Below, piece after piece: positions 55,321 through 63,510 of a stretch of DNA of 64,000 nt. The notes under the pieces are model-generated. The model saw only the letters and a program-made list of their open reading frames with translations, did no database searches and was not told the origin of the DNA. The translations under genes and the position numbers were made by a program. This DNA is from Bacillus fonticola (GTDB taxonomy: Bacteria; Bacillota; Bacilli; Bacillales; JC228): positions 3,050,711 through 3,114,710 of the forward strand of contig NZ_CP052135.1 of NCBI RefSeq assembly GCF_012955605.1. The letters are read 5' to 3'. Each line of letters starts with the position of its first letter. The first letter of the stretch is position 1.

Positions 55321-56708
55321 CGTTGCATAAATACTTTCTGGCAATTCTGTCATCTAAAGAAGACATAAAAAAATCCTTTATAATAGAGGGATAGGTGGTA
55401 GCCTGTCCAAATCCACTATAAAGGAATTCAGCATGGACAAGTTTACACTATTAACTTCATTTGGTAAATGGGTAGAGCCCTTAGAAAGTACCTTATTCGA
55501 TGAAATGTCACATGATAAATCTTTTGATCGCTATACAAAAAAGCTTACAACAAAGCGTTACGTGCTTCTGTTTTTGTATGCGCAACTCCAAAACCGCAGC
55601 GGTTTAAGAGCGATTAGCGACGATCTGTTGATGAAAGATTTCCAAAAGGAAATCGGGTTGGATCATATCAGTCCATCACAGCTATCTAGGAAAAATAGGC
55701 ATGTCGACTCTACGATTCTTTCAGAAGTTTGGCAGTCCTTAATCCTGCAAATTCGCACAGTGTCATCCGGACATAAGCGTACGATACCAAACGTACAATT
55801 GCTTGATTCGTCTACTGTTCCGCTTAGCCTAAACCTTTATAAGTGGGCTAAATTTCGAGAAACCAAGTCGGGATTAAAACTACATTTACTTGTGGAATTT
55901 ATCAACGAACGCGATGTTCTACCAACAAAGCTGACGGTTTCCCCTGCCGAACGTTCAGATATCAAAGAATGGCGGCACTTCATAACTGAACCAGGTGTGA
56001 CATACGTTTTTGATCGTGGTTACTTTGATTTCATGTTATTTGATGCTTGGTGTAAAGAGGGTATCTACTTCGCGACAAGAATCAAATCAAATACAGTTGT
56101 GGATTATAGGGAAGTGATCTACGATCACCTTGACCAGGGTGGTATACGGGAATCACTCGTTAAAATTGGCTCTCAACAAAACAAAATGAAGCATCATTTA
56201 CGTCTGATTGAATTCAGAGATGAAAAAGGGAAATTTTATCGTATTATCACAAATCGCTTTGATTTATCGGCACATGACATCTCAGAGTTATACCGTTCCC
56301 GATGGCAGATCGAGTTACAGTTCAAGTGGATGAAACAGCATTTACAGGTAAATCATATTCATGGCCGCACCGAGCAGGCTGCGTGGAATCAGCTTTATAT
56401 CGCCATGATTGCATACAGTTTACTAGTACTTGTGAAGCTTGAAAGTAAAACCAAGCTTACGATGTATCAAATTTTCACAAAGCTCAGAGCGCTCGTTTTC
56501 TCCAGTTATAGCGAATTAACTGAAGTCATGCTGCCTACATGAATATACATATGTTGGTCGGACAAAAAGCCAGAGGACTTTAATACATTTATTACCAAAT
56601 GGACAGCGTCACCTTTATATGATGTTTGTCTTTTTCGCAATTTCAGAGTTAGATATAGTTCAGAATATTTAAATTAATATTGTATTTCTGTTTTATGCAA
56701 CGCTAGTG
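55315..56708 (+). mobile_element. IS4-family element, complete copy 2 (1394 bp)
   Basis: It is bounded by the 17-bp perfect inverted repeat CACTAGCGTTGCATAAA and its complement. Left flank ATGTTATTT lies inside copy 1; right flank AGCATATAA matches the flank of copy 3 (complement at 58328-58336). The flank mismatch on the two sides shows recombination between copies. Target duplications of nine bases fit the family. Confidence 0.92.
55433..56542 (+). CDS. IS4-family DDE transposase
   Basis: The 369-residue enzyme catalyses cut-and-paste transposition of its own element. The DDE triad is visible: QLLDSSTVPLSL, YVFDRGYFDFML and YRSRWQIELQFKWMKQHL, the last matching the YREK signature of IS4 transposases. 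An N-terminal DUF4372-like region (DEMSHDKSFDRYTKKLTTKR) precedes it. The start is ATG 55433. The promoter is in the element, and AAGGAATTCAGC serves as ribosome site. It is identical in protein sequence to the inverted copy, so the element has been active recently. Confidence 0.93.
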   Translation: MDKFTLLTSFGKWVEPLESTLFDEMSHDKSFDRYTKKLTTKRYVLLFLYAQLQNRSGLRAISDDLLMKDFQKEIGLDHISPSQLSRKNRHVDSTILSEVWQSLILQIRTVSSGHKRTIPNVQLLDSSTVPLSLNLYKWAKFRETKSGLKLHLLVEFINERDVLPTKLTVSPAERSDIKEWRHFITEPGVTYVFDRGYFDFMLFDAWCKEGIYFATRIKSNTVVDYREVIYDHLDQGGIRESLVKIGSQQNKMKHHLRLIEFRDEKGKFYRIITNRFDLSAHDISELYRSRWQIELQFKWMKQHLQVNHIHGRTEQAAWNQLYIAMIAYSLLVLVKLESKTKLTMYQIFTKLRALVFSSYSELTEVMLPT

Positions 56709-56933
56709 AGCATATAAGGGGAATAAAACATTTTTGGATGACGTTCTTTTAGATACAGGATGTTCAGCAACTATTTTTGTTACGGATGAAGTAGAGGGAA
56801 TAGGGCTTACCATAGACCGTAAAAAGGGTAAACCCAAAAGAATGTATGGTGTTGGCGGTGAAAGTGAACTTTGTTATGAGCAAACCGTTAACAATATAGA
56901 AATTGATAACTATAAAATGGATTTATTTCAATT
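56709..56933 (+). pseudogene. Aspartic protease gene, inverted middle piece
   Basis: Starting at the IS edge, the plus strand reads AYKGNKTFLDDVLLDTGCSA, then TIFVTDEVEGIGLTIDRKKG and RMYGVGGESELCYEQTVNNI. DTGCSAT is the active-site loop of retropepsin-like proteases (DTG[AS]), and the YGVGG strand is typical. It is bounded by AGCATATAA on the left and ATTTCAATT on the right, the duplicated targets of the two insertions. The N- and C-terminal pieces lie on the other strand, so this piece has been inverted. Confidence 0.8.
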
Positions 56934-58327
56934 CACTAGCGTTGCATAAAACAGAAATACAATATTAATTTAAATATTCTGAACTATATCTAACTCTGAA
57001 ATTGCGAAAAAGACAAACATCATATAAAGGTGACGCTGTCCATTTGGTAATAAATGTATTAAAGTCCTCTGGCTTTTTGTCCGACCAACATATGTATATT
57101 CATGTAGGCAGCATGACTTCAGTTAATTCGCTATAACTGGAGAAAACGAGCGCTCTGAGCTTTGTGAAAATTTGATACATCGTAAGCTTGGTTTTACTTT
57201 CAAGCTTCACAAGTACTAGTAAACTGTATGCAATCATGGCGATATAAAGCTGATTCCACGCAGCCTGCTCGGTGCGGCCATGAATATGATTTACCTGTAA
57301 ATGCTGTTTCATCCACTTGAACTGTAACTCGATCTGCCATCGGGAACGGTATAACTCTGAGATGTCATGTGCCGATAAATCAAAGCGATTTGTGATAATA
57401 CGATAAAATTTCCCTTTTTCATCTCTGAATTCAATCAGACGTAAATGATGCTTCATTTTGTTTTGTTGAGAGCCAATTTTAACGAGTGATTCCCGTATAC
57501 CACCCTGGTCAAGGTGATCGTAGATCACTTCCCTATAATCCACAACTGTATTTGATTTGATTCTTGTCGCGAAGTAGATACCCTCTTTACACCAAGCATC
57601 AAATAACATGAAATCAAAGTAACCACGATCAAAAACGTATGTCACACCTGGTTCAGTTATGAAGTGCCGCCATTCTTTGATATCTGAACGTTCGGCAGGG
57701 GAAACCGTCAGCTTTGTTGGTAGAACATCGCGTTCGTTGATAAATTCCACAAGTAAATGTAGTTTTAATCCCGACTTGGTTTCTCGAAATTTAGCCCACT
57801 TATAAAGGTTTAGGCTAAGCGGAACAGTAGACGAATCAAGCAATTGTACGTTTGGTATCGTACGCTTATGTCCGGATGACACTGTGCGAATTTGCAGGAT
57901 TAAGGACTGCCAAACTTCTGAAAGAATCGTAGAGTCGACATGCCTATTTTTCCTAGATAGCTGTGATGGACTGATATGATCCAACCCGATTTCCTTTTGG
58001 AAATCTTTCATCAACAGATCGTCGCTAATCGCTCTTAAACCGCTGCGGTTTTGGAGTTGCGCATACAAAAACAGAAGCACGTAACGCTTTGTTGTAAGCT
58101 TTTTTGTATAGCGATCAAAAGATTTATCATGTGACATTTCATCGAATAAGGTACTTTCTAAGGGCTCTACCCATTTACCAAATGAAGTTAATAGTGTAAA
58201 CTTGTCCATGCTGAATTCCTTTATAGTGGATTTGGACAGGCTACCACCTATCCCTCTATTATAAAGGATTTTTTTATGTCTTCTTTAGATGACAGAATTG
58301 CCAGAAAGTATTTATGCAACGCTAGTG
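56934..58327 (-). mobile_element. IS4-family element, complete inverted copy 3 (1394 bp)
   Basis: It has the same length and ends as copy 2 but opposite orientation. Flanks are ATTTCAATT (56925-56933) and TTATATGCT (58328-58336), which do not match each other. Each matches the flank of the other copies, as expected after an inversion between inverted copies. Confidence 0.92.
57100..58209 (-). CDS. IS4-family DDE transposase, inverted copy
   Basis: This protein is identical to the one encoded at 55433-56542: 369 residues with the DDE triad in DSSTVPLSL, FDRGYFDF and the Y-R-E-K region. It can supply transposase for all copies in the cluster, including the truncated one. Confidence 0.93.
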   Translation of the reverse strand: MDKFTLLTSFGKWVEPLESTLFDEMSHDKSFDRYTKKLTTKRYVLLFLYAQLQNRSGLRAISDDLLMKDFQKEIGLDHISPSQLSRKNRHVDSTILSEVWQSLILQIRTVSSGHKRTIPNVQLLDSSTVPLSLNLYKWAKFRETKSGLKLHLLVEFINERDVLPTKLTVSPAERSDIKEWRHFITEPGVTYVFDRGYFDFMLFDAWCKEGIYFATRIKSNTVVDYREVIYDHLDQGGIRESLVKIGSQQNKMKHHLRLIEFRDEKGKFYRIITNRFDLSAHDISELYRSRWQIELQFKWMKQHLQVNHIHGRTEQAAWNQLYIAMIAYSLLVLVKLESKTKLTMYQIFTKLRALVFSSYSELTEVMLPT

Positions 58328-58383
58328 TTATATGCTAGAACAACAGAGACTATTGGTAAACCGCCCTTCATTTGAATTTTCAT
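58328..58383 (-). pseudogene. Aspartic protease gene, N-terminal piece
   Basis: The minus strand from ATG 58383 (AGGAG ten bases upstream) reads MKIQMKGGLPIVSVVLAY and stops at the IS border. Fused to the piece at 56709-56933 across a single AGCATATAA target copy, it gives a continuous VVLAYKGNKTFLDD. Its ATG overlaps the stop of the preceding small gene (ATGA), so the two were translationally coupled. Confidence 0.8.
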
Positions 58384-58658
58384 GGCAGTCGTCTCCTAAC
58401 TCCCATGAATTTTTGTTCCTTAATTTCAAGGGTTTCATGATCAGTATGAAAAATATAATACTCTCGAGAAGGTTCGGCTAGATGTAGCTTTTTGTATTCT
58501 TTCCATGCCATCGTTGAATCAGGGAAATTTGAAATAACTGATAGTTCATCCAAATGACGGAATGAGTTTTCTGAATAAGCGGAGATAGCTTCAACAAGTA
58601 CCCACTGCTCTGGGTATTGCTTACGGACTTGGGCCCATTTCACTGATAACACCTCCAT
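58380..58658 (-). CDS. Small protein paired with retropepsin-like protease
   Basis: The 92-residue soluble protein contains KWAQVRKQYPEQWVLVEAIS and AWKEYKKLHLAEPSREYYIF, then HTDHETLEIKEQKFMGVRR. I recall this type of protein next to retropepsin-like aspartic proteases in other bacteria, and here its stop overlaps the protease start by ATGA. A role as partner or regulator of the protease is inferred only. With the protease now broken, its function is probably lost. A GGAGGTG-like site precedes the start. Confidence 0.7.
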   Translation of the reverse strand: MEVLSVKWAQVRKQYPEQWVLVEAISAYSENSFRHLDELSVISNFPDSTMAWKEYKKLHLAEPSREYYIFHTDHETLEIKEQKFMGVRRRLP

Positions 58659-58871
58659 TATTCTTTTATTTCAAGTATACCATTTAACAATAAATAGAGT
58701 GAGTCATGCGATGAACAGCGTTAATAAAAATTCTTTATTCCCCTATAATCTAAGTATTCCATAATACCTCATTCAATCAATACCTTAAATTAAATTAAGT
58801 AATTCTGTTGTCTATAAAATCTCACCCCCCTCTACCGTACTTCAATTTATTTTCAGTACTAAAAACCGCAC

Positions 58872-59351
58872 CTATTTATGATAAGGCCCCCCACCCAATA
58901 TCCGAAATCCCCGGTAAACTTGCTCAACCAGTATCAACCGCATCAACTGATGAGGAAACGTCATCTGACTAAACGAAAGCTGCTCATCACTCCGACGCAC
59001 AACCTCCTCACTCAAACCAAGCGATCCCCCGACCACAAACGTCACCTTGCTCTTCCCATACGTCGCGAGCTTGTCCATTTCCTTTGCCAGTTGTTCTGAG
59101 CTCCACGACTTCCCTTCAATCGCCAACGCAATCACGTAGTCATCCGCCCGTATATGTCCTAGCAATCGCTCGCCTTCCTTTACTTTCACCATCTCTTCTT
59201 CCTTCTCACTCATCGTTTCTGGGGCCTTTTCGTCAGGGACTTCGATGATGTTGAGTTTGCAGTAGCGGGTGAGGCGTTTTTCGTATTCGGCGATGCCTTG
59301 TTTGAGGTATTTTTCCTTTAATTTTCCGACAGTGAGGATCGTGATGTGCAT
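58872..59351 (-). CDS. rlmH: 23S rRNA pseudouridine-1915 N3-methyltransferase
   Basis: This SPOUT-class methyltransferase uses S-adenosylmethionine to methylate pseudouridine 1915 in 23S rRNA. From ATG 59351 it has 159 residues ([20 protein letters not shown]), the usual length. The trefoil-knot cofactor region is [20 protein letters not shown] with [20 protein letters not shown] and the conserved end [23 protein letters not shown] sets the start; the upstream ATG at 59381 lacks one. As in Bacillus, it lies downstream of the wal/htrC block and near DnaA boxes. Confidence 0.96.
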   Translation of the reverse strand: MHITILTVGKLKEKYLKQGIAEYEKRLTRYCKLNIIEVPDEKAPETMSEKEEEMVKVKEGERLLGHIRADDYVIALAIEGKSWSSEQLAKEMDKLATYGKSKVTFVVGGSLGLSEEVVRRSDEQLSFSQMTFPHQLMRLILVEQVYRGFRILGGGPYHK

Positions 59352-59387
59352 GGTAATGGCTCCTTTACAAACAGTTTGCAAACAAGA

Positions 59388-59429
59388 TATCCACAGGGTT
59401 TATCCACATATCCACATTTTCTATCCACA
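59388..59429. promoter_or_regulatory. DnaA-box cluster upstream of rlmH
   Basis: TATCCACA occurs four times, at 59388, 59401, 59409 and 59422, one of them as the full TTATCCACA (59400-59408). Two more full boxes in the other direction, TGTGGATAA, lie at 59496-59504 and 59695-59703. As I recall, B. subtilis has one of its non-origin DnaA-box clusters upstream of yydA (rlmH), so this would be the conserved site. It overlaps the end of the CxxH/CxxC gene. Confidence 0.8.
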
Positions 59430-59600
59430 TGATGGGTCAGAATCTTTGTTCGCCACCAGATAATGTGCTTGTTTTTCGCAGTAAGCACACGCTTTTGTGG
59501 ATAACTGGTCGTCTATTTCTGTTAGTTGTGGAAAGTTTCCGGTTTCATCTATCATGTCGTCGAGCGCAATCTCAACGTGTTCCTTACAAGCGTATAGCAT
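59421..59600 (-). CDS. Small CxxH/CxxC protein
   Basis: This 59-residue protein starts at ATG 59600 with AAGGAG in front. It reads MLYACKEHVEIALDDMIDET, GNFPQLTEIDDQLSTKACAY and CEKQAHYLVANKDSDPSCG. CKEH and CAYC form the zinc-type pattern of the CxxH/CxxC (BA_5709) family, found next to rlmH in many Bacillus genomes. Function unknown. Its 3' end overlaps the DnaA-box cluster. Confidence 0.85.
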   Translation of the reverse strand: MLYACKEHVEIALDDMIDETGNFPQLTEIDDQLSTKACAYCEKQAHYLVANKDSDPSCG

Positions 59601-60108
59601 AGGTGGTCTCCTTCTTTAGCCGTGTCTTTTTTTATTGTACTAGAGTTTTTCTTTTACCTGCAACTCCGCCTTTTTGTTTATCCATTTATCAACATGTGGA
59701 TAATCAAGGCTCTTTTCGTATCCTTTGTTGTTTTTACTATACTGTAATCTCATGAGGTGACGTAATGAAGAAACTGCTAGAATACCGCTGCGGAAATTGT
59801 GCTTAATATTTTGTAATTAAATAACGGAACCAGTGTCCGTACACCTTCGAAAACAGTATGATTTTTATTGAATAGAGGAACCAATGTCCGTTCGAAACAG
59901 GATAGGCAATAGCCTAGCAAGCACTATACCAAAGTATGGGTGCCTCTTTGTTTCTGAAAAATTCAAGTACCCATTGAACGGCATCTGGAGTGAACAATAC
60001 CAACTCTTCAGAAGGTTGAGGTAATAAGTTCAATATTAGTAAGGAAATACACATGGACTCCTTAAAAATGTACTCAGCATTTCTTTGTGCAATGTAAGTT
60101 CAAAATCA
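59601..60108. other. Gene-free region upstream of the CxxH gene
   Basis: About 510 bases. It holds a full DnaA box at 59695-59703, a short coding start MKKLLEYRCGNCA (59765) with GAGGTGACGTA in front that ends after 13 codons, and an imperfect pair GGAACCAGTGTCCGT (59826) and GGAACCAATGTCCGT (59878). Confidence 0.5.
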
Positions 60109-60227
60109 GCGGAGGAAATACACGTAGACTCCTGCGGGATCAGCGGGACAGGTGAGACCCCGCAAGAGCGCAGCGATGAGGAGGCTCACCGCCCGCCCCG
60201 CGGAAAGCGAAGTGTATTTCCGGAGCG
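60109..60227. repeat. Dispersed Bacillus palindromic repeat (about 120 bp)
   Basis: The ends GCGGAGGAAATACAC and GTGTATTTCCGGAGCG are inverted copies. The interior has CTCCTGCGGGATCAGCGGGA, GGTGAGACCCCGCA and GGAGGCTCACCGCCCGCCCC. This is the well-known repeat spread through Bacillaceae genomes. A part of it is also seen at about 43575-43591. Confidence 0.85.
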
Positions 60228-60330
60228 ATATTTAGCAACATGAATTTGCATTACGTCGCATCATATAGCTACTGTGTAATGGGATTTCATTAAAAAAGCA
60301 ACAATTTTTTAGAAAACTGCCATAATCAAA

Positions 60331-60362
60331 AACAACCACCCCCGCACTAGAGAGTGGTTGTT
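60331..60362 (-). terminator. Terminator of htrC
   Basis: AACAACCAC (60331-60339) pairs with GTGGTTGTT (60354-60362). The minus strand runs on into five Ts. Confidence 0.8.
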
Positions 60363-60371
60363 GATACCTCT

Positions 60372-61580
60372 TTATAAGGTTCCTTCATTATTTAATGTGA
60401 CGGTCGCTTCTTGTAGTTCACCCGCTCGGTAGAACGACACGGTCATCTCATCGCCTACATCTTTTTCGTTGTACAAATACTTGCGAATATCCAGGAAGGT
60501 TTCGATCGGTTGTCCATCTAGTTCTACGATAACGTCGAGTTGTTCAAGTCCTCCGGCTGCGGCTGGGGAGCTCGGTTGGATGTCAAAAACGACGACACCA
60601 CGTGTAACATCTTCAGGTAATTTTAATGTTTCCTTTTGGTGGTATGCCGTAACCATGGATAAGTCTTGGAGTGTTACGCCTAATGTTGGGCGTCGCACTT
60701 CACCGAATTGTTCTAAGTCTTGGATGATCGGTTCGACATAGTTGATCGGTATAGAAAGTCCAATGCCCTCTACTGCGCTTTGGGCAATTTTCATCGAGTT
60801 TATGCCAATCACCTGGCCTTCGATGTTCACGAGCGCACCCCCGCTATTCCCTGGGTTAATGGCTGCGTCTGTTTGGAGGACTTCTGCTTGCCAGTCAACT
60901 TGGCCGTCCTGGTTAATGTCGACTGGAATAGCACGCTCAAGACCAGAGATGACTCCTTGTGTCACAGAACCTGAAAATTGGAGACCGAGTGGATTCCCGA
61001 TGGCGATTACAGGTTCTCCTGGTTGCAAGTTATCAGAGTTACCGAACTCCGCCACCGTTTCAATGCCTTCTCCGTCCATCTCCAATACCGCTAAATCCGT
61101 CCAAACGTCGCTACCGCGGATCTCTGCTTGGCGTTTTGTTCCATCTGCCAGCGTTACTTCGACTTCGTCTGCACCCGAGATGACGTGGTCGTTTGTTACC
61201 ACAAAGGCACGCCCGTCTTCTACTTTATAAATGACGCCAGAGCCTGTGCCTGCTTCACTTGCTTGATCCCAAAAGTTGTTGGCTTGGATATTCGTAATGC
61301 CTACGACAGCGTCCCCAGCTTTATCTACAGCTTCTGTGACTTGTGTCGTTACATCTACGCTAAGATTACGCGTTTCGACAGGTCCTTGAGCGCTTGCCAT
61401 CCCGTTTTGATCGTTAGATGCCTGATTAGAGCTCGGCTGATCCATGAACGCCGGAAATGCAACCACAACGAGAATAGCGCCTAGTACCACTCCGAGCAAA
61501 CTAGCTAATAAGTAGCCACCTCGATTTCCTTTTTGTTTTTGATACCGCTCTTGAGAATAATCTTGATCATAATAGCCCAT
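60372..61580 (-). CDS. htrC: HtrA-like membrane serine protease (HtrC/YyxA)
   Basis: This membrane-anchored DegP/HtrA-type protease acts outside the cytoplasmic membrane on misfolded or regulatory proteins. From ATG 61580 it has 402 residues. One membrane helix lies at about residues 20-42 (GGYLLASLLGVVLGAILVVV). The catalytic triad is His132 (VTNDHVISGA), Asp162 (DVWTDLAVLEMD) and Ser246 (AAINPGNSGGAL). A single PDZ domain ends the protein (GLEQLDVIVELDGQPIETFL). AAAGGA nine bases upstream favours this ATG over the TTG 24 bases earlier. It follows walJ by about 330 bases, the same order as in Bacillus, with its own terminator. Confidence 0.93.
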   Translation of the reverse strand: MGYYDQDYSQERYQKQKGNRGGYLLASLLGVVLGAILVVVAFPAFMDQPSSNQASNDQNGMASAQGPVETRNLSVDVTTQVTEAVDKAGDAVVGITNIQANNFWDQASEAGTGSGVIYKVEDGRAFVVTNDHVISGADEVEVTLADGTKRQAEIRGSDVWTDLAVLEMDGEGIETVAEFGNSDNLQPGEPVIAIGNPLGLQFSGSVTQGVISGLERAIPVDINQDGQVDWQAEVLQTDAAINPGNSGGALVNIEGQVIGINSMKIAQSAVEGIGLSIPINYVEPIIQDLEQFGEVRRPTLGVTLQDLSMVTAYHQKETLKLPEDVTRGVVVFDIQPSSPAAAGGLEQLDVIVELDGQPIETFLDIRKYLYNEKDVGDEMTVSFYRAGELQEATVTLNNEGTL

Positions 61581-61604
61581 TTCTTTCATTCCTTTCGTAC
61601 CCAA

Positions 61605-61868
61605 AAAGTAGTAATGAGTTCAACGCTAAACCTGTGTATCCATATGGGGGACAACACTGTCCTTTTGTGAAAAAGTATGCTTTTACTAGTGTGCCTCTCT
61701 ACTTCTTCTTTACACGTTATTTAGATCAATAAACGCGTTTTTTATCCTCCCCTTTACTTTTACCAGATTGTACAACAAATTTATTGCCTTTACTAATTAG
61801 AACGTAGTCACACACCCTATGTTTCGATGAATATTTGAACAATTTATGAAAACCACTCCTACACGCAT
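61605..61868. other. Region between walJ and htrC
   Basis: About 265 bases that should hold the htrC promoter. No gene or strong repeat is visible, and I cannot pick the promoter with confidence. Confidence 0.35.
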
Positions 61869-61903
61869 AAAAAAAGACAATCGGCTCGTCACACCGATTG
61901 TCT
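61869..61903 (-). terminator. Terminator of the wal operon
   Basis: GACAATCGG (61876-61884) pairs with CCGATTGTC (61894-61902). The minus strand ends in seven Ts, just after the walJ stop. Confidence 0.9.
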
Positions 61904-61909
61904 CTCCTC

Positions 61910-62704
61910 CTATACCGCTACCAAACTAGTAGGTTCTCTAGGGTCAGTATCATAGATTTCAAACGTCTCTCCCACGCCAAACCCTCGGGTTGTGAGCGTT
62001 TGTTCTACCGCTAGACGAGCAATGTCCTTCATGTTGTTGTCTGCACTTAAATGGGCCAGATAAATGCGTTTCGTCGCGTCTGTAATGCAATCTGCCATAG
62101 CAATCGCAGCATCTTCATTGGATACGTGTCCTTTGTCTGAAAGAATACGACGCTTCACGCTCCATGGATAGCGTCCCATTTGTAGCATACTGACATCGTG
62201 ATTGCTTTCAAAAACGAAAGCGTCCGCTCCTTGCACGATCCCTTTCATACGATCACTCACGTAGCCAGTGTCTGTAATGAGAGCGAGCTTTCTACCTTCG
62301 TAATGGAATACGTAAAACATCGGTTCAACAGCGTCGTGAGAGACTCCGAACGTTTCAATATCGAGACCACCGAACGACTTGACTGTCTCCATTTCAAAAT
62401 GAAACTTTTGCTCGGCGCCGACTTTCCCAATCATCGGGTCCATGACGTTCCATGTGTTCGTATTCGCATAAACTGGTAACTTATATCTTCTCGCCAGCAC
62501 ACCAAGACCATGAATGTGATCCGAATGTTCGTGCGTGACGAAAATTCCGTCTAATTCTTTTAAGTCCCGTCCGATCTTTCTAAACGATTCTTCAATTTTC
62601 TTCCCGCTCAACCCAGCATCAACTAAAAAGCGATGCTCGGGCGTTTCGACGTAGATGGCATTCCCCGTGCTACCACTCGCCAACACGCTAAATTGTAAAC
62701 TCAC
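61910..62704 (-). CDS. walJ: WalJ (YycJ) metallo-beta-lactamase-fold hydrolase
   Basis: This MBL-fold protein of the YycJ family is encoded in the WalRK operon of Bacilli and linked to cell-wall and replication control, with 5'-3' exonuclease activity reported for the family. The start is GTG 62704 ([20 protein letters not shown]), with GGAG eight bases upstream; the GTG nine bases earlier is less likely. Metal motif [18 protein letters not shown], then [14 protein letters not shown] and [17 protein letters not shown] [20 protein letters not shown]. It has 264 residues. It overlaps closely with walI upstream and ends in a strong terminator. Confidence 0.95.
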   Translation of the reverse strand: MSLQFSVLASGSTGNAIYVETPEHRFLVDAGLSGKKIEESFRKIGRDLKELDGIFVTHEHSDHIHGLGVLARRYKLPVYANTNTWNVMDPMIGKVGAEQKFHFEMETVKSFGGLDIETFGVSHDAVEPMFYVFHYEGRKLALITDTGYVSDRMKGIVQGADAFVFESNHDVSMLQMGRYPWSVKRRILSDKGHVSNEDAAIAMADCITDATKRIYLAHLSADNNMKDIARLAVEQTLTTRGFGVGETFEIYDTDPREPTSLVAV

Positions 62705-62709
62705 CCTGG

Positions 62710-63510
62710 TCACTCCGTCTCTACATCTTTAATAATTTGTCCTTCAAATGCATTCACGTACACATCTTTTTCGCCATTGACAACGAAATGCCATGTTGGG
62801 GTGAATACTTGTGATTCGGTCAGCTGTATGAGTGGATAGTAGACTAACTCCGTTTTCGTAATATTGCTACCAGGAGTCAACACACCGCCTTGACCATACA
62901 TAGACCATACCGCTTGGATGGCTGGCAATATATTATTTTCATTGAAGGATTCAAAATCGCTGAGTAACGTTTGATCATACTCTACGATTTGGTTCTCCTC
63001 ATTCACTGTAAACTGTAGCATACTACTTTGGCTACGAAAGAATTGTCGGCCGTCGTATTGTTGATAATACGTAATCGTGCCAAGTTCTTCGTTCACTCCC
63101 CAAAAGGCATAGTTCTCACCAGCAATCACTTCTTCTACAATAAACGTCTGCAGTTTGTCAGGGGTAAATTCACTGAGTTCCCCAACTTCCATAGGCTCCT
63201 CTAACGTAATATTGAGCCTCTGTATTTTGTTGTCCTGTCGAATGTACTCTATAGTGTCCACACCTTCAAGATCTGCCATTTCTTCTTCAGTGAATTGACG
63301 TGGCATTACACTGATATAACTTGCCTTAATTGGACCTTGCGGAAGCTCGCCTAATGAAATTTCATCGGCCTCTAGCTGTTCTTCAAAGGGCGATTCCGTA
63401 AATGTCTCAATTTGTTCTGCATTTTGCTTTTCAATGAACTGCACGATCAAGAAGAAGTCGAGAATGAGAAAAGTTAGGATGAGCATCATCTTCGTTCTAC
63501 CCCAGTCCAC
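62710..63510 (-). CDS. walI: WalI (YycI), regulator of the WalK kinase
   Basis: This membrane-anchored extracytoplasmic protein forms a complex with WalH and the WalK sensor kinase and dampens its activity. GTG 63510 is the start ([20 protein letters not shown]), matching the short cytoplasmic N-terminus and single membrane helix of YycI; GAGGGGGTG lies upstream. The remaining 240 residues are the extracellular YycI domain ([40 protein letters not shown]). It overlaps the end of walH by 14 bases and is followed closely by walJ, so the three are co-translated. Confidence 0.93.
   Translation of the reverse strand: MDWGRTKMMLILTFLILDFFLIVQFIEKQNAEQIETFTESPFEEQLEADEISLGELPQGPIKASYISVMPRQFTEEEMADLEGVDTIEYIRQDNKIQRLNITLEEPMEVGELSEFTPDKLQTFIVEEVIAGENYAFWGVNEELGTITYYQQYDGRQFFRSQSSMLQFTVNEENQIVEYDQTLLSDFESFNENNILPAIQAVWSMYGQGGVLTPGSNITKTELVYYPLIQLTESQVFTPTWHFVVNGEKDVYVNAFEGQIIKDVETE

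Noticed and set aside
60742..61230. 162-codon plus-strand frame inside htrC
   Set aside because: Antisense shadow of the catalytic domain; serine- and proline-rich.
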